DNA of 64,000 nucleotides from Microcoleus vaginatus PCC 9802 (GCA_022701275.1 CP031740.1:2367001-2431000); one strand, 5' to 3'. Positions 19,346 to 28,102 are shown, counted from the stretch's first letter. Notes: generated from the sequence alone by a model not told the origin. Program-made: numbers and translations.

Positions 19346-19828
19346 ATGGTAAAGCCTGTGAGCGACGGCAGCGAATATAACCGCGGCTATCAACAAGCTT
19401 TGAATGATTTTGGCATCACGCAACTGCTGTCGGGTATCCGCAGCTACTCTGATGAGGACTTTGATGCCGATCGCGCGCGCATGACTGGGCCAGAGATCGA
19501 AAGCTTTGCGGTGTTTCTGATTCTGCGCGTCGGGGCGAATCTCAAAGGTAGTACGATCGCCCGCTACCTCAACACTCTCAGAAAAGCAAATTCCCCGACG
19601 ATCGCCGATCGCCCCGCGATCGAACTCAACTCAAATTCGCCAGGGAAAACACCTGAAAAGTCAAAGCAGGGCGAGATCAATTCTTGGGCGATCGTCCGAA
19701 TTTTACCGAATGCTGAGCATTATACAATTGCGCGTTTTGTCAACCGCCAAGATGCGGACGATCGGCGGAGGGCTTTGTGTCGGTTTATTCGAGGGGGTGT
19801 GTTTGAAGTTGTGTGCGATCGGGCCTAA
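19346..19828 (+). CDS. Hypothetical protein, 160 aa
   Basis: No family recognised. It has an N-terminal helical part (EYNRGYQQALNDFGITQLL) and a possible winged-helix-like middle (MTGPEIESFAVFLILRVGANLKGSTIARYLNTLRK). The latter may be a short DNA- or protein-binding region. A Ser/Pro-rich linker follows, then a small basic C-terminal domain (RFVNRQDADDRRRALCRFIRGG). AAAAGGAGACTATTACT provides a strong ribosome site. The coding DNA contains several GATCGC sites, which suggests long residence in the genome. The upstream operator links it to the divergent ribbon-helix-helix gene. Confidence 0.55.
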   Translation: MVKPVSDGSEYNRGYQQALNDFGITQLLSGIRSYSDEDFDADRARMTGPEIESFAVFLILRVGANLKGSTIARYLNTLRKANSPTIADRPAIELNSNSPGKTPEKSKQGEINSWAIVRILPNAEHYTIARFVNRQDADDRRRALCRFIRGGVFEVVCDRA

Positions 19829-20006
19829 TCAATAAACACAAAGGACGGGGACAATTGTAGCGACTCCGTGTTAAGTCCGTCGGGGGTTTTAACCCTCGCC
19901 GGACTGTTGTGTGAAATATCAATTGCAATGGACTTTCGCTAAAAGGTCTATCGCTTCAATACCGCTTATACTACAATTAAAATCTCTACTCTCTTTACTA
20001 AAACCG

Positions 20007-20507
20007 ATGGAAACTATCAACATCAAAGAAGAAGCCCGCAGCTTAATCGATCGACTGCCTGAAAACTTTACTTGGTATGACCTAATATCCGCAATTTATC
20101 TCAGACAAAGGATGCCTTCTCAATCAATTCAAATCAAAGACATCAAACCAGGAGTTGAACCAGAAACTTTCGACGAAGTTGAAGAATCCTCGCCTACACC
20201 CCGCCGATTTGGGAGTGAGCGAGGATTAATTACAATTTCTGATGATTTTGACTACCCCCTGGAGTTATTGCCATCGCCGTGGGTCGATCGCTTGCTTGAA
20301 AAAGCTAAAAAATTGACTAAAGTATCCGCAGAATTAGCTGAAATTATTACTAAAGTTGAGAAAGAACGCCATATCGATAAACCTGATAATTTTTGGGAAG
20401 CACTCCACAACTTTCGTCAAAAAAACAATTTAGAAGCAGTAGGAATTGAGCCAGAAGTTTTTGAGGTAGTCAGGGATTCATCACCGGGGCGCGAGGTTAT
20501 TTTGTGA
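20007..20507 (+). CDS. Probable antitoxin-like protein, apparent fusion of two antitoxin modules
   Basis: About 166 aa from the ATG at 20007 (METINIKEEARSLIDRLP); an in-frame GTG at 19911 would add 32 poorly supported residues. The middle has GLITISDDFDYPLELLPS, which resembles the tail of DUF2281-type antitoxins. The end, HNFRQKNNLEAVGIEPEVF then VRDSSPGREVIL, resembles VapB-type antitoxins. The earlier VEPETFDEVEESSPTPRR looks like a related copy of that ending. The stop overlaps the GTG of a truncated VapC-like PIN gene, the usual antitoxin-toxin arrangement. I infer an antitoxin locus rearranged by fusion. Family assignment is from memory of motifs and uncertain. Confidence 0.5.
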   Translation: METINIKEEARSLIDRLPENFTWYDLISAIYLRQRMPSQSIQIKDIKPGVEPETFDEVEESSPTPRRFGSERGLITISDDFDYPLELLPSPWVDRLLEKAKKLTKVSAELAEIITKVEKERHIDKPDNFWEALHNFRQKNNLEAVGIEPEVFEVVRDSSPGREVIL

Positions 20508-20596
20508 GTTGGCGATTTTTATTAGATACTAACGTGCTTTCGGAACCAACTCGGCCACTTCCCAATTCCAATGTAATCGACTTTGGTGAATTATAA
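20504..20596 (+). pseudogene. Truncated PIN-domain toxin (VapC-like), 30 codons
   Basis: From GTG at 20504, overlapping the antitoxin stop, the frame reads WRFLLDTNVLSEPTRPLPN. This is the N-terminal strand and first acidic residue (Asp in LLDTNVLSE) of a PIN-domain RNase. It ends after 30 residues at TAA 20594-20596, whereas intact VapC is about 130 residues. The missing acidic residues make it inactive. The TPR gene begins 5 bp later, so its insertion or a deletion probably removed the toxin. Confidence 0.7.
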
Positions 20597-20601
20597 AAAA
20601 G

Positions 20602-21279
20602 ATGAAACGAATTATTAGCAGTGTTTTGGTTTTGGGTGTGTGTCTGACTCCTCTGACTGTGCCAGTGATGGTGCAACCAAGTTGGGCGCAAAGTCAAAAT
20701 TTACAGCTTGAAAAATTAAAGCAACTCATAGAACAAGCAAAGCAACAGACACAACAAGGACAAGCCCGACAAGCGATCGAAACATGGCAGCAGGTTATAG
20801 CTATTGTGCGACAATTTAAAGAAAGAAAAATTGAAGCTATAGCACTCAATTATATTGCTTTGAACTACAGTGCCCTCTCCCAACTGCAAGAAGCTTTGAA
20901 ATACCTGAAGCAAGCTTTACCAATTTTTCGGGAAGTGGGCGATAGCGGGTGGGAAGCTACTACGTTGGGTACTATTGGTTTAACCTACCTTGGCATCTCC
21001 CAACCACAAGAAGCATTGAAATACTATAACCAAGCTTTACCAATCTGGCGGGAATTGGGCGCTCGCGCCCGGGAAGCTGCTACTTTGAATACTATTGGTT
21101 TAGTGTACGACAGCATTTCCCAACCGCAAGAAGCATTGAAATACTATAACCAAGCTTTACCAATCTGGCGGGAATTAGGCGATCGCGCCCGGGAAGCTGC
21201 TACTTTGCGTTATATTGATGAAGTAAACAACAGAAGTCAACCGCCAAGCAGAACAAATATCCCGCCAATTCCCCAATAA
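20602..21279 (+). CDS. Secreted tetratricopeptide-repeat protein
   Basis: 225 aa. The signal peptide is MKRIISSVLVLGVCLTPLTV, with a likely cleavage after SWA. At least four TPR units follow; the last three are nearly identical 40-residue repeats (YYNQALPIWRELG.RAREAATL). The repeat is visible in DNA with a 120-bp period over about 20880-21200, a substrate for copy-number change. In cyanobacteria this type of TPR often precedes a CHAT protease domain, which is absent here, so the gene may be a truncated version. It starts 5 bp after the VapC remnant. Confidence 0.8.
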   Translation: MKRIISSVLVLGVCLTPLTVPVMVQPSWAQSQNLQLEKLKQLIEQAKQQTQQGQARQAIETWQQVIAIVRQFKERKIEAIALNYIALNYSALSQLQEALKYLKQALPIFREVGDSGWEATTLGTIGLTYLGISQPQEALKYYNQALPIWRELGARAREAATLNTIGLVYDSISQPQEALKYYNQALPIWRELGDRAREAATLRYIDEVNNRSQPPSRTNIPPIPQ

Positions 21280-21321
21280 ACCAGGTTATTTCCCTGCTGT
21301 ATTCCAGGCAATTAAGAACCG

Positions 21322-21906
21322 CTAAACTCTCCCCCACAAAGCCAACCCGCCGCCCCTTCCCCTAGCAGCAATTATCCCATCTTCTACCAGAAAATATGCA
21401 AAAAATGCCTGCTTCCCCACACTCAAACTAAAAAATTCCGCCTCCCGCGCTTCACCGCCGCGAATAAATCCTTGATACACAGTTTTTCCCAACAACTTGA
21501 TCGCAATTCTGGTAAAATCAAAAGCTAAAATATTATTAGGCAAAAACTTAGTCGGCCCGGAAAGAGTTAGTACGATCGCCCCAACTTGCACCGAATTTTC
21601 CACCCGGCCCCTTTCGCTAGGCGCTTCTCCTTCAGCAACAGGTTCAGCCGAATAAGCAATTTGAATTTTCGCCACCCACTCAGGGATATAACGTCCCGCA
21701 CCTAACACAATTCCCGCTTTTTGTCGAGTCTTTTTCGTGCCGGTGATAAAGCAGAGTTGCCAGTTGCCGATTAATTGCTCGAAAGAATAGCGAATTTTGG
21801 TTTTTTTCGCGCTTTTCTCAGCTTCTAGGAGGGCGGCAACTACGGCGTTGGAAGATGGTTTAGAATTAGATTTAGCAGCTTGTTCTAGAAGAGATATATT
21901 TTCCAT
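21322..21906 (-). CDS. Conserved cyanobacterial protein, possibly fibrillin (PAP)-like
   Basis: 194 aa. After a charged N-terminus it has LIGNWQLCFITGTKKTRQK, then IVLTLSGPTKFLPNNILAFDFTR and FFSLSVGKQAFFAYFLVEDG. The alternation of beta strands and the GNWQL start suggest a lipocalin-like barrel as in plastid-lipid-associated (fibrillin) proteins; that assignment is tentative. The gene is divergent from a carotenoid isomerase-like gene about 66 bp away, which suits a lipid or carotenoid binding role. No signal peptide. Confidence 0.55.
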   Translation of the reverse strand: MENISLLEQAAKSNSKPSSNAVVAALLEAEKSAKKTKIRYSFEQLIGNWQLCFITGTKKTRQKAGIVLGAGRYIPEWVAKIQIAYSAEPVAEGEAPSERGRVENSVQVGAIVLTLSGPTKFLPNNILAFDFTRIAIKLLGKTVYQGFIRGGEAREAEFFSLSVGKQAFFAYFLVEDGIIAARGRGGGLALWGRV

Positions 21907-21972
21907 TTAATATACAAACCAGTTTTATTGTTGGTAACAGAGATAATATTAGCTGATGTAGCGGAGAAAAAC

Positions 21973-23550
21973 ATGGTTGCGATCGCCCCCACAGACACAG
22001 AAATCATCGTCATCGGCAGCGGGATTGGCGGCCTGACTTGCGCTGCAATGCTGGCCCGCTATGGCTTTGAGGTTGTGGTGTGCGAAAGCCATTCGATCGC
22101 GGGCGGCGCCGCACACGGTTTTGAACGCGACGGATTTAGCTTCGACTCCGGGCCCTCCCTGTACTCAGGATTATCCTACAGCCCGTCTGCCAATCCGCTG
22201 CGGCAAGTTTTGGATGCGATCGGCGAAAAACTCCCCTGCATCACCTACGATACCTGGGGTTGCTGTTTGCCAGAAGGCGATTTCGACACATCCGTTGGTG
22301 CGAGTCAATTTGCCGAAGTGCTCGCACAACTGCGCGGCGCGGAAGCAGTCGCCGAATGGCGGCAACTCCAGCGCGTCATGGAACCCTACGCCAAAGCTGC
22401 CACAGCCTTGCCATCCCTGGCTTTGCGCTTCGATTTGGGCGCTGTTTTTACCCTCGGCCAATTTACGCCGGCTTTCCTGCAAAGTGCTGGCGACGCGATC
22501 GCACTTGCAGGCCCTTTCAGCAAAATTATGGACAAAAATGTCAAAGATCCGTTTGTCCGAAATTGGCTGAATTTGTTATGTTTCCTGCTGTCTGGACTTC
22601 CCGCCGACGGAACGATCGCAGCCGAAGTCGCTTTCATGTTCGCCGATTGGTATCGCCCCAATGCAGTTTTGGACTATCCGATCGGCGCTAGTGCAGCTCT
22701 GGTAAATGCCCTGGTACGCGGTTTAGAGCGCCACGGAGGGCGGTTGCTGCTAAATTCCCACGTTGCAGAAGTTTTGGTGGAAAACAACCGGGCTGCGGGC
22801 GTGCGGCTGCGATCGGGCAAAATTATTCGATCGCACAAAGCCGTCGTCTCCAACGCTTCCGTTTGGGATACACTGAAACTCTTGCCTGAAACCTCAGTCC
22901 CGCAAAGGTTTCGGCAACAGCGGCAGGCGACGCCCGAGTGCGACAGCTTCATGCACCTGCATCTGGGAATTGATGCAGCCGGAGTGCGATCGGAGTTGGC
23001 TTGTCACTACATCTTCGTGAAAGACTGGGAAATGGGCGTTTCGGCGCCTCAGAACGTCGTTCTCGTCTCGATTCCCTCCCTCCTCGACCCCCACCTCGCG
23101 CCTCCGGGAAAGCACGTCATTCACGCATATACCCCCGGAAACGAGCCTTACGATTTGTGGCAAAAGCTCGTGAAGCGCAGCTATCCCGTAGGGAATCGCA
23201 CCAGCGAAGAGTACAAGCTGCAAAAACAAGCGCGCGCCGAGGTAATGTGGGAAGCCTTAGAGAGAATTATCCCCGATATTCGATCGCGCGCAGAAGTCAC
23301 CTTAGTTGGGACACCCCTAACCCACGAAAGGTTTTTGCGCCGCCATCGCGGTTCCTACGGGCCCGGAATTCGGGCGGGTAGCGGCTTGTTTCCCGGGCCG
23401 AGAACGCCTTTAGCGGGGCTGTTTTGCTGCGGAGATTCGACGTTTCCGGGAATTGGTTTGCCGGCTGTTGCTGCTAGCGGTGCGATCGCAGCCAATACGA
23501 TCGCACCTTTGTACAAACATTTGCAATTGATTGGGGAAGTTATTAGTTAG
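21973..23550 (+). CDS. FAD-dependent carotenoid isomerase/phytoene desaturase-family oxidoreductase
   Basis: About 525 aa. The dinucleotide-binding motif IVIGSGIGGLTCAAML is at the N-terminus, followed by ESHSIAGGAAHGFERDGFSFDSGPSL. Family blocks continue with LDYPIGASAALVNALVRGLE and end with FCCGDSTFPGIGLPAVAASG, the C-terminal FAD motif. Closest in layout to CrtH/CRTISO-type enzymes that convert poly-cis to all-trans carotenoids, but a CRTISO-like paralogue of unknown substrate is equally possible, so I give no symbol. I chose the ATG at 21973; the in-frame TTG at 21928 adds 15 residues before the Rossmann motif. The DNA is rich in GATCGC. Confidence 0.85.
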   Translation: MVAIAPTDTEIIVIGSGIGGLTCAAMLARYGFEVVVCESHSIAGGAAHGFERDGFSFDSGPSLYSGLSYSPSANPLRQVLDAIGEKLPCITYDTWGCCLPEGDFDTSVGASQFAEVLAQLRGAEAVAEWRQLQRVMEPYAKAATALPSLALRFDLGAVFTLGQFTPAFLQSAGDAIALAGPFSKIMDKNVKDPFVRNWLNLLCFLLSGLPADGTIAAEVAFMFADWYRPNAVLDYPIGASAALVNALVRGLERHGGRLLLNSHVAEVLVENNRAAGVRLRSGKIIRSHKAVVSNASVWDTLKLLPETSVPQRFRQQRQATPECDSFMHLHLGIDAAGVRSELACHYIFVKDWEMGVSAPQNVVLVSIPSLLDPHLAPPGKHVIHAYTPGNEPYDLWQKLVKRSYPVGNRTSEEYKLQKQARAEVMWEALERIIPDIRSRAEVTLVGTPLTHERFLRRHRGSYGPGIRAGSGLFPGPRTPLAGLFCCGDSTFPGIGLPAVAASGAIAANTIAPLYKHLQLIGEVIS

Positions 23551-23557
23551 TTGTTAT

Positions 23558-23628
23558 TAGACATCTGCCATAATTCTTGTTGAACAGGCACGGTGCCTGT
23601 TCAAAATCTGCTTTTTAGGAGATGTCTA
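23558..23628. repeat. Palindromic dispersed repeat (TAGACATCT ends, AACAGGC core)
   Basis: The ends TAGACATCT (23558-23566) and AGATGTCTA (23620-23628) are perfect inverted repeats. The core GAACAGGCACGGTGCCTGTTC is a palindrome. It is a relative of the repeats at 13802-13906 and 61690-61841, which carry GGAACAGGCATCTTGCCTG instead. Confidence 0.75.
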
Positions 23629-23779
23629 TTAGTTATTTGTTATTTGTTAACGAAATTATTGAAGAGCTTTCCTAGCGAAGGACGCGAAGCAAGAGTAAAC
23701 AATAATTTCATATAGTTCGTAAAATGTGACCGATATCTGTCAGCATAGAAATAGATAGTTCGATCGCCCTGAGAATACC

Positions 23780-25546
23780 GTGCAACCCGTAGACTTTACA
23801 ACTTTAACCGCCACTTGCAGCGAACTGCGAGCCCAATGGCTGCCAGCGCGCTTAGAACAAGTCTACCAGCGCGATCGCTTCACCGTGTCCCTCGCCCTCC
23901 GCACCATGAAAGGGCGCGGCTGGATTGACCTTTCCTGGCATCCTGTGGCCGCCCGCATCTGCGTCGGCGACCCCCCGCCCCGCCTTCCCGATACCTTCAC
24001 CTTCAGCGAACAACTGCGGCACCAACTCAGCGGTTTAGCCTTAGTTTCCATCGCCCCTGTTTCATCCTGGGAAAGAGTCATAGACTTGCAATTCGCCAAA
24101 CGCCCCGGAGAACCCGCCCTGTGGCACCTCTACGCCGAAATCATGGGCAAATATAGCAACGTCATCCTCACCGCCCAAGACAACCTCGTTGTCACCTGCG
24201 CCCACCAAGTCAGCGCCAAACAGTCCACCGTCCGTCCCATCCAAACCGGGCAACCCTACGAAATGCCCCCGTCTTTGACCGATGCGGTGCCGAGTCTGAG
24301 CGAATCTCAAAACCGCTGGCAAGAACGAATTAGCCTGGTTCCTGGGCAATTAAAGGGCAATCTGTTGAAGAATTACCGAGGGATGAGTAAAGCCTTAGTT
24401 TTGTCAATGATTCGATCGGCTTCTTTAGACCCCGAACAATCCACCGACAGCCTCAATCCCGACCAATGGCAGCAACTATTCCAGCGCTGGCTATACTGGC
24501 TGCAATGCCTAGAAAACTCCAAATTTCAACCGAGTTTTACCCCCGAGGGCTACACCGTCATCGATTGGCCCGCACCAGATGCAAAAGAGGCAGAACCTGC
24601 AAAGGAATCTAACTCCTCTGTGCCTTCTTCCTTCTCTTCTGTTCAAGAAATACTTAACAGCTACTACACAGGCCAAATCAATCAAGAAGTATTCGCCCAA
24701 CTCCGGCATCAGCTTACCCAAAAACTCAACAACGTCCTGGCAAAACTGCGTCTCAAAGCCAACACATTTAAAGAACGCTTGCAGCAATCAGCAGACGCAG
24801 ACACGCACAAATCCCAAGCCGACTTGCTGATGGCAAATTTGCAGCATTGGGAACCGGGAATGAAATCAATTTCTCTCCCCGACTTTGAAACCGAGAAACC
24901 CGTTATCATTGCCCTAAACCCGGAAAAAAACGCCGTTCAAAATGCTCAAGCCCTATACAAAAAACACCAAAAACTTAAAAGAGCCCGCATTGCAGTAGAA
25001 CCTTTGTTAGCCGCCGTACAGGAAGAAATCGACTATTTAGAACAAGTTGAAGTCGCACTTTCGGTGTTGGAAACCTACCGCCACACCCAAGATTTGCAAA
25101 CCCTCGCCGAAATCCGCGAAGAACTGATCCAGCAAAAATATCTAGACGTACCAGATTACCGCAGTACCGACAAAAATGCTGCGATCGAATTTCACCGCTA
25201 CGAAACCCCCAGCGGCTTTGAATTATTAATCGGGCGCAACAACCGCCAAAACGACCAACTCACTTTTCGCACCGCCAACGACTACGACTTGTGGTTCCAC
25301 ACCCTAGAAATTCCCGGAAGCCACGCTTTGCTGCGTCTCAAACCCGGTACTGTGGCTGAAGAAACCGATTTGCAATTTGCCGCTGACATGACTGCTTACT
25401 ACAGTCGCGCCCGCCACAGCGAACAAGTTCCGGTGGTTTATACAGAACCGAAATATGTATACAAGCCGAAAGGTGCTAAACCGGGTATGGTTGTATACAA
25501 GCAGGAGCGGATTGTCTGGGGAAGACCGCAGCAAGCTCCGGCATAG
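23780..25546 (+). CDS. RqcH/NFACT-family ribosome quality-control protein
   Basis: 588 aa from a GTG start. The NFACT-N domain (residues 1-260) includes LARLEQVYQRDRF-like sequence and HLYAEIMGKYSNVIL. A long coiled coil (about 300-430) carries many Leu/Gln/Lys heptads. The NFACT-R domain (about 465-580) has YETPSGFELLIGRNNRQND and DLWFHTLEIPGSHALLR. Bacterial RqcH binds stalled 50S-peptidyl-tRNA complexes and adds Ala tails to mark the nascent chain for degradation; older annotation calls it fibronectin-binding protein. No operon partner. The gene is cyanobacterial in length and base usage. Confidence 0.92.
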   Translation: MQPVDFTTLTATCSELRAQWLPARLEQVYQRDRFTVSLALRTMKGRGWIDLSWHPVAARICVGDPPPRLPDTFTFSEQLRHQLSGLALVSIAPVSSWERVIDLQFAKRPGEPALWHLYAEIMGKYSNVILTAQDNLVVTCAHQVSAKQSTVRPIQTGQPYEMPPSLTDAVPSLSESQNRWQERISLVPGQLKGNLLKNYRGMSKALVLSMIRSASLDPEQSTDSLNPDQWQQLFQRWLYWLQCLENSKFQPSFTPEGYTVIDWPAPDAKEAEPAKESNSSVPSSFSSVQEILNSYYTGQINQEVFAQLRHQLTQKLNNVLAKLRLKANTFKERLQQSADADTHKSQADLLMANLQHWEPGMKSISLPDFETEKPVIIALNPEKNAVQNAQALYKKHQKLKRARIAVEPLLAAVQEEIDYLEQVEVALSVLETYRHTQDLQTLAEIREELIQQKYLDVPDYRSTDKNAAIEFHRYETPSGFELLIGRNNRQNDQLTFRTANDYDLWFHTLEIPGSHALLRLKPGTVAEETDLQFAADMTAYYSRARHSEQVPVVYTEPKYVYKPKGAKPGMVVYKQERIVWGRPQQAPA

Positions 25547-25766
25547 TTTATATAAAGTGAGGTAAAAGGTCGATCGGCAAGCGAAACTTCGTTTTCACCC
25601 CAAATAACCTGTTTGGAACCGATAAACCTAGGCAGGAACCGGGTTTTTGAACCCAGGCTTGATTATACAAAGTGACCGAGAGTGCGATCGCCCCCTCAAA
25701 ATTAAAATCCGTCTGTAATGTAAAGTATTATTACAAAAAATTAAATTTTGTTGTTATAATACCGCT

Positions 25767-25912
25767 TAAGAGAGATGATATTTCTTTTAGAACCCTTTGC
25801 AAAGAAACGTGCAACTTGGGTTTCCTCACTGTGAGAAAAACACTGTGGGAACACAACACAACGGATTTAACTATTTGTGCAGACCAGCTTTAGCAAAAGC
25901 TGGTCGTTTTTG
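25767..25912 (+). ncRNA. Candidate small RNA with its own promoter and terminator
   Basis: A promoter-like pair, TTACAA (25731-25736) and TATAAT (25755-25760) with an 18-bp spacer, points to a start near 25767. A perfect 10-bp hairpin with a T-tract ends it at about 25912, giving a transcript of about 146 nt. The open frame over this region starts upstream of the promoter and has no coding signature. A 19-codon frame from ATG 25775 is the only peptide possibility. It does not match Yfr1 or 6S RNA as far as I can tell. It lies between the convergent rqcH homologue and porin genes. Confidence 0.5.
25882..25912 (+). terminator. Intrinsic terminator
   Basis: GACCAGCTTT (25882-25891), loop AGCA, AAAGCTGGTC (25896-25905), then GTTTTTG. 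The stem is perfect and followed by a T-run, a textbook terminator. It is 336 bp past the rqcH homologue stop and most likely belongs to the small RNA. Confidence 0.85.
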
Positions 25913-25959
25913 TTGAAACCTTAAACCCAAGCTGGGACAATTTTAGATGGGCGACTTTA

Positions 25960-25990
25960 GATTTTAGATTAAAACTGCCAATCTAAAATC
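25960..25990 (-). terminator. Hairpin downstream of the porin gene
   Basis: GATTTTAGATT (25960-25970) and AATCTAAAATC (25980-25990) are a perfect inverted repeat 22 bp beyond the porin stop. It is made from the AATCTAAA repeat unit common in this window, so it may be a repeat that doubles as a terminator. Confidence 0.5.
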
Positions 25991-26011
25991 TAAAATCCCC
26001 AAGGGCTGCTG

Positions 26012-28102
26012 CTAGAAAGTAAACGTCGTTCTGACAACCCCAATCACCAAATCAGAATTATTCTTATTGTGGTCGGGAGCAGTCAGCCAAATCAGACCAG
26101 GAGTGATAGAAATATTGTCGCTCAACTTAAACTGATAGAAACCTTCAACGTGCAGCGAAGTATCCTTATCTTCCGGCAAAGTTCGATTAGTAGAACTCGT
26201 TACCCGCGGCTCCATACCTACGACAATTCCCGCCACATTTCCTTCTTTGAGCAAATCGGGAAAAGCCAAAGTAACCGCCCAGTTCCAGATTTTTTGATCG
26301 CCCCGCTGCACAGAACCCGTAGGAGTAGCCAAGTTGGATAAAATGCGCTGGTTGGTGTAACCCGCCCAACCGCCAATTGCAAATCTCCGGTTCAACTGCC
26401 ACGAAGCTTGCGCCCCGTAGGAATTGCTAGAAACTGGCAGATTGCTATCGCTGTCGAGCCCGAAGGAAGCGAGACGCGCCGGGAAATTAGAAGCATTGCT
26501 GCCGGTACCGGTGAGGACGTTGTAGGAATTAACGTAAGTTAAACCTAAAGCAATGCTGTCGCTCGGTGTAAAAGTCAACTGAGCCAAACCGCCGTAAGAG
26601 CCGTTAAACAAACCATTTCCCCGCGTCGGGTCCGCAGCATTGCCGGCCATATATCCCAAACTCAGTTCGAGTTTTTCCCCAAACTGATGCCGCATAGCGA
26701 TGCCAGAACCCCCAATCAAATAGTAAATTGGGTTGCGAGTACCGAAGTTAGAAAGAGCGCCGTAGCTGCCGTCTCCGTCAAAGTAAGGGTTGACAGTGTT
26801 AACAAAATCATCAGCAGCGCCGGCATTAGCTTCAAGAATTACAGTAGTGCTTTTGCCGATAGGGAATTGATAAAGCAGCGCATCTAAACCTACCGTATTG
26901 CTAGCCTCGGCAAAAGGCCCGGCATTAAACCGCAATTCCCCTTCAGCGGTTTTCGTATTATTAGTCGAAAACGAACCCAAATTTAAAACTTGCAATCGAG
27001 TTCTCAGCAAATCTTCTCCAGAGAAACTCGTGTCGAAATTGATCCGAACCCTGCTGCCAAAAGCCGTGGATTTATCAGCTTCGCGGCCCTCGGCATCCTC
27101 TCCCCCAGCGATACCCGCCAAACCAAATATGACTTCGCCGTTGAGTTTAGTCGTAGTTGAAAACTGATTTGCTTCTAATTCAGACGCGCGCGCTTCCAAA
27201 ACATCGACGCGGCCGCGCAAAGTTGCCAATTCTGCCGCAAATTCTTCTTGCAACCTTTGCACAGAAGCCAAATCTTCTCGCGTCGCCAGATTTCTGGAAC
27301 CGCCTTGAATCAGCTCGCTAACTTTATCCAAACACGCATTTAAACCTGCTGCAAACTCGTAGCGAGTCATCGCCCGGTTGCCGCGAAAAGTGCCGTCAGG
27401 ATAGCCAGCTATGCACCCGTAGCGCTCTACTAGAGACTGCAAAGCTTGGAACGCCCAATCCGTGGGTCGAACGTCGGAAAGTTGCGACACAGATGTTACT
27501 TGGCCGGCCGCATCTTCGCTGCTACTGCCTTCTGTGCTGTATTCATTGATTTGTTCTAAAAGATTAGACTGTGCTTGAGGTTGGGCACTTGAATCAGTGG
27601 ATTGCGAAATCCGATCGGGCTGTGCGGCGGATTTTTCTGCGTTTAAATTAGCCAGTGGTGCGGCGGGTTGCGTTTCGCTTAAGTTTGCGGGCGCTACTGC
27701 GGGGATTTGCTCCGCGACTGGTTGTTCGGGACTTAAATTTGCGGGCGCGACTGCGGGTTGGGTTTCGCTTAAATCTGCTGCTGCAACTTCCGGTGCTTTT
27801 GCTTGTTCGGCAACTGGGGCGATCAAATCGTTAGTGAAGCCCTCGTAGAGGTTCGCACTTTCTTTCTCAATAGTTTCAACAGTCGATTTGCTAGCTAGTG
27901 ACGCTGGTTCGGCTGTCTCAGGCTTTGCCGTCTCAGACTTGGCTGCCTCGGTGGCAGCACCTGCTAATGGCAATTGATGAGCTTGATATGTGATGGCAAT
28001 TTCTACAGGTTGCTCTGCTGCTAGCGCCGTCGAAGATACGACTAAACTTGCTGCCAATACACCCGGACTAACTAAAAGTCCCTTCCACAAAAATTTGGAC
28101 AT
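26012..28102 (-). CDS. SLH-domain outer membrane porin (iron-uptake porin/OprB family) with long Pro/Ala/Glu linker
   Basis: About 696 aa from MSKFLWKGLL. The ATG is at 28100-28102 and GAGG lies just upstream; an in-frame extension to 28201 lacks that support. Signal peptide residues 1-28 end at ALA. Residues about 30-185 are a low-complexity linker with repeated PANLSETQPA-type units. One SLH domain follows (DVRPTDWAFQALQSLVERYG..AGYPDGTFRG), then a coiled coil (VQRLQEEFAAELATLRG). The beta barrel ends in a terminal Phe (GVVRTTFTF), the usual outer-membrane signal. The family moves small solutes and iron. The linker is much longer than usual and contains internal repeats, so its length probably varies between strains. 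Confidence 0.92.
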   Translation of the reverse strand: MSKFLWKGLLVSPGVLAASLVVSSTALAAEQPVEIAITYQAHQLPLAGAATEAAKSETAKPETAEPASLASKSTVETIEKESANLYEGFTNDLIAPVAEQAKAPEVAAADLSETQPAVAPANLSPEQPVAEQIPAVAPANLSETQPAAPLANLNAEKSAAQPDRISQSTDSSAQPQAQSNLLEQINEYSTEGSSSEDAAGQVTSVSQLSDVRPTDWAFQALQSLVERYGCIAGYPDGTFRGNRAMTRYEFAAGLNACLDKVSELIQGGSRNLATREDLASVQRLQEEFAAELATLRGRVDVLEARASELEANQFSTTTKLNGEVIFGLAGIAGGEDAEGREADKSTAFGSRVRINFDTSFSGEDLLRTRLQVLNLGSFSTNNTKTAEGELRFNAGPFAEASNTVGLDALLYQFPIGKSTTVILEANAGAADDFVNTVNPYFDGDGSYGALSNFGTRNPIYYLIGGSGIAMRHQFGEKLELSLGYMAGNAADPTRGNGLFNGSYGGLAQLTFTPSDSIALGLTYVNSYNVLTGTGSNASNFPARLASFGLDSDSNLPVSSNSYGAQASWQLNRRFAIGGWAGYTNQRILSNLATPTGSVQRGDQKIWNWAVTLAFPDLLKEGNVAGIVVGMEPRVTSSTNRTLPEDKDTSLHVEGFYQFKLSDNISITPGLIWLTAPDHNKNNSDLVIGVVRTTFTF

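Noticed and set aside
25672-25893. 73-codon frame before the porin
   Set aside because: It spans the candidate promoter and the terminator stem, so a small RNA explains the region better.
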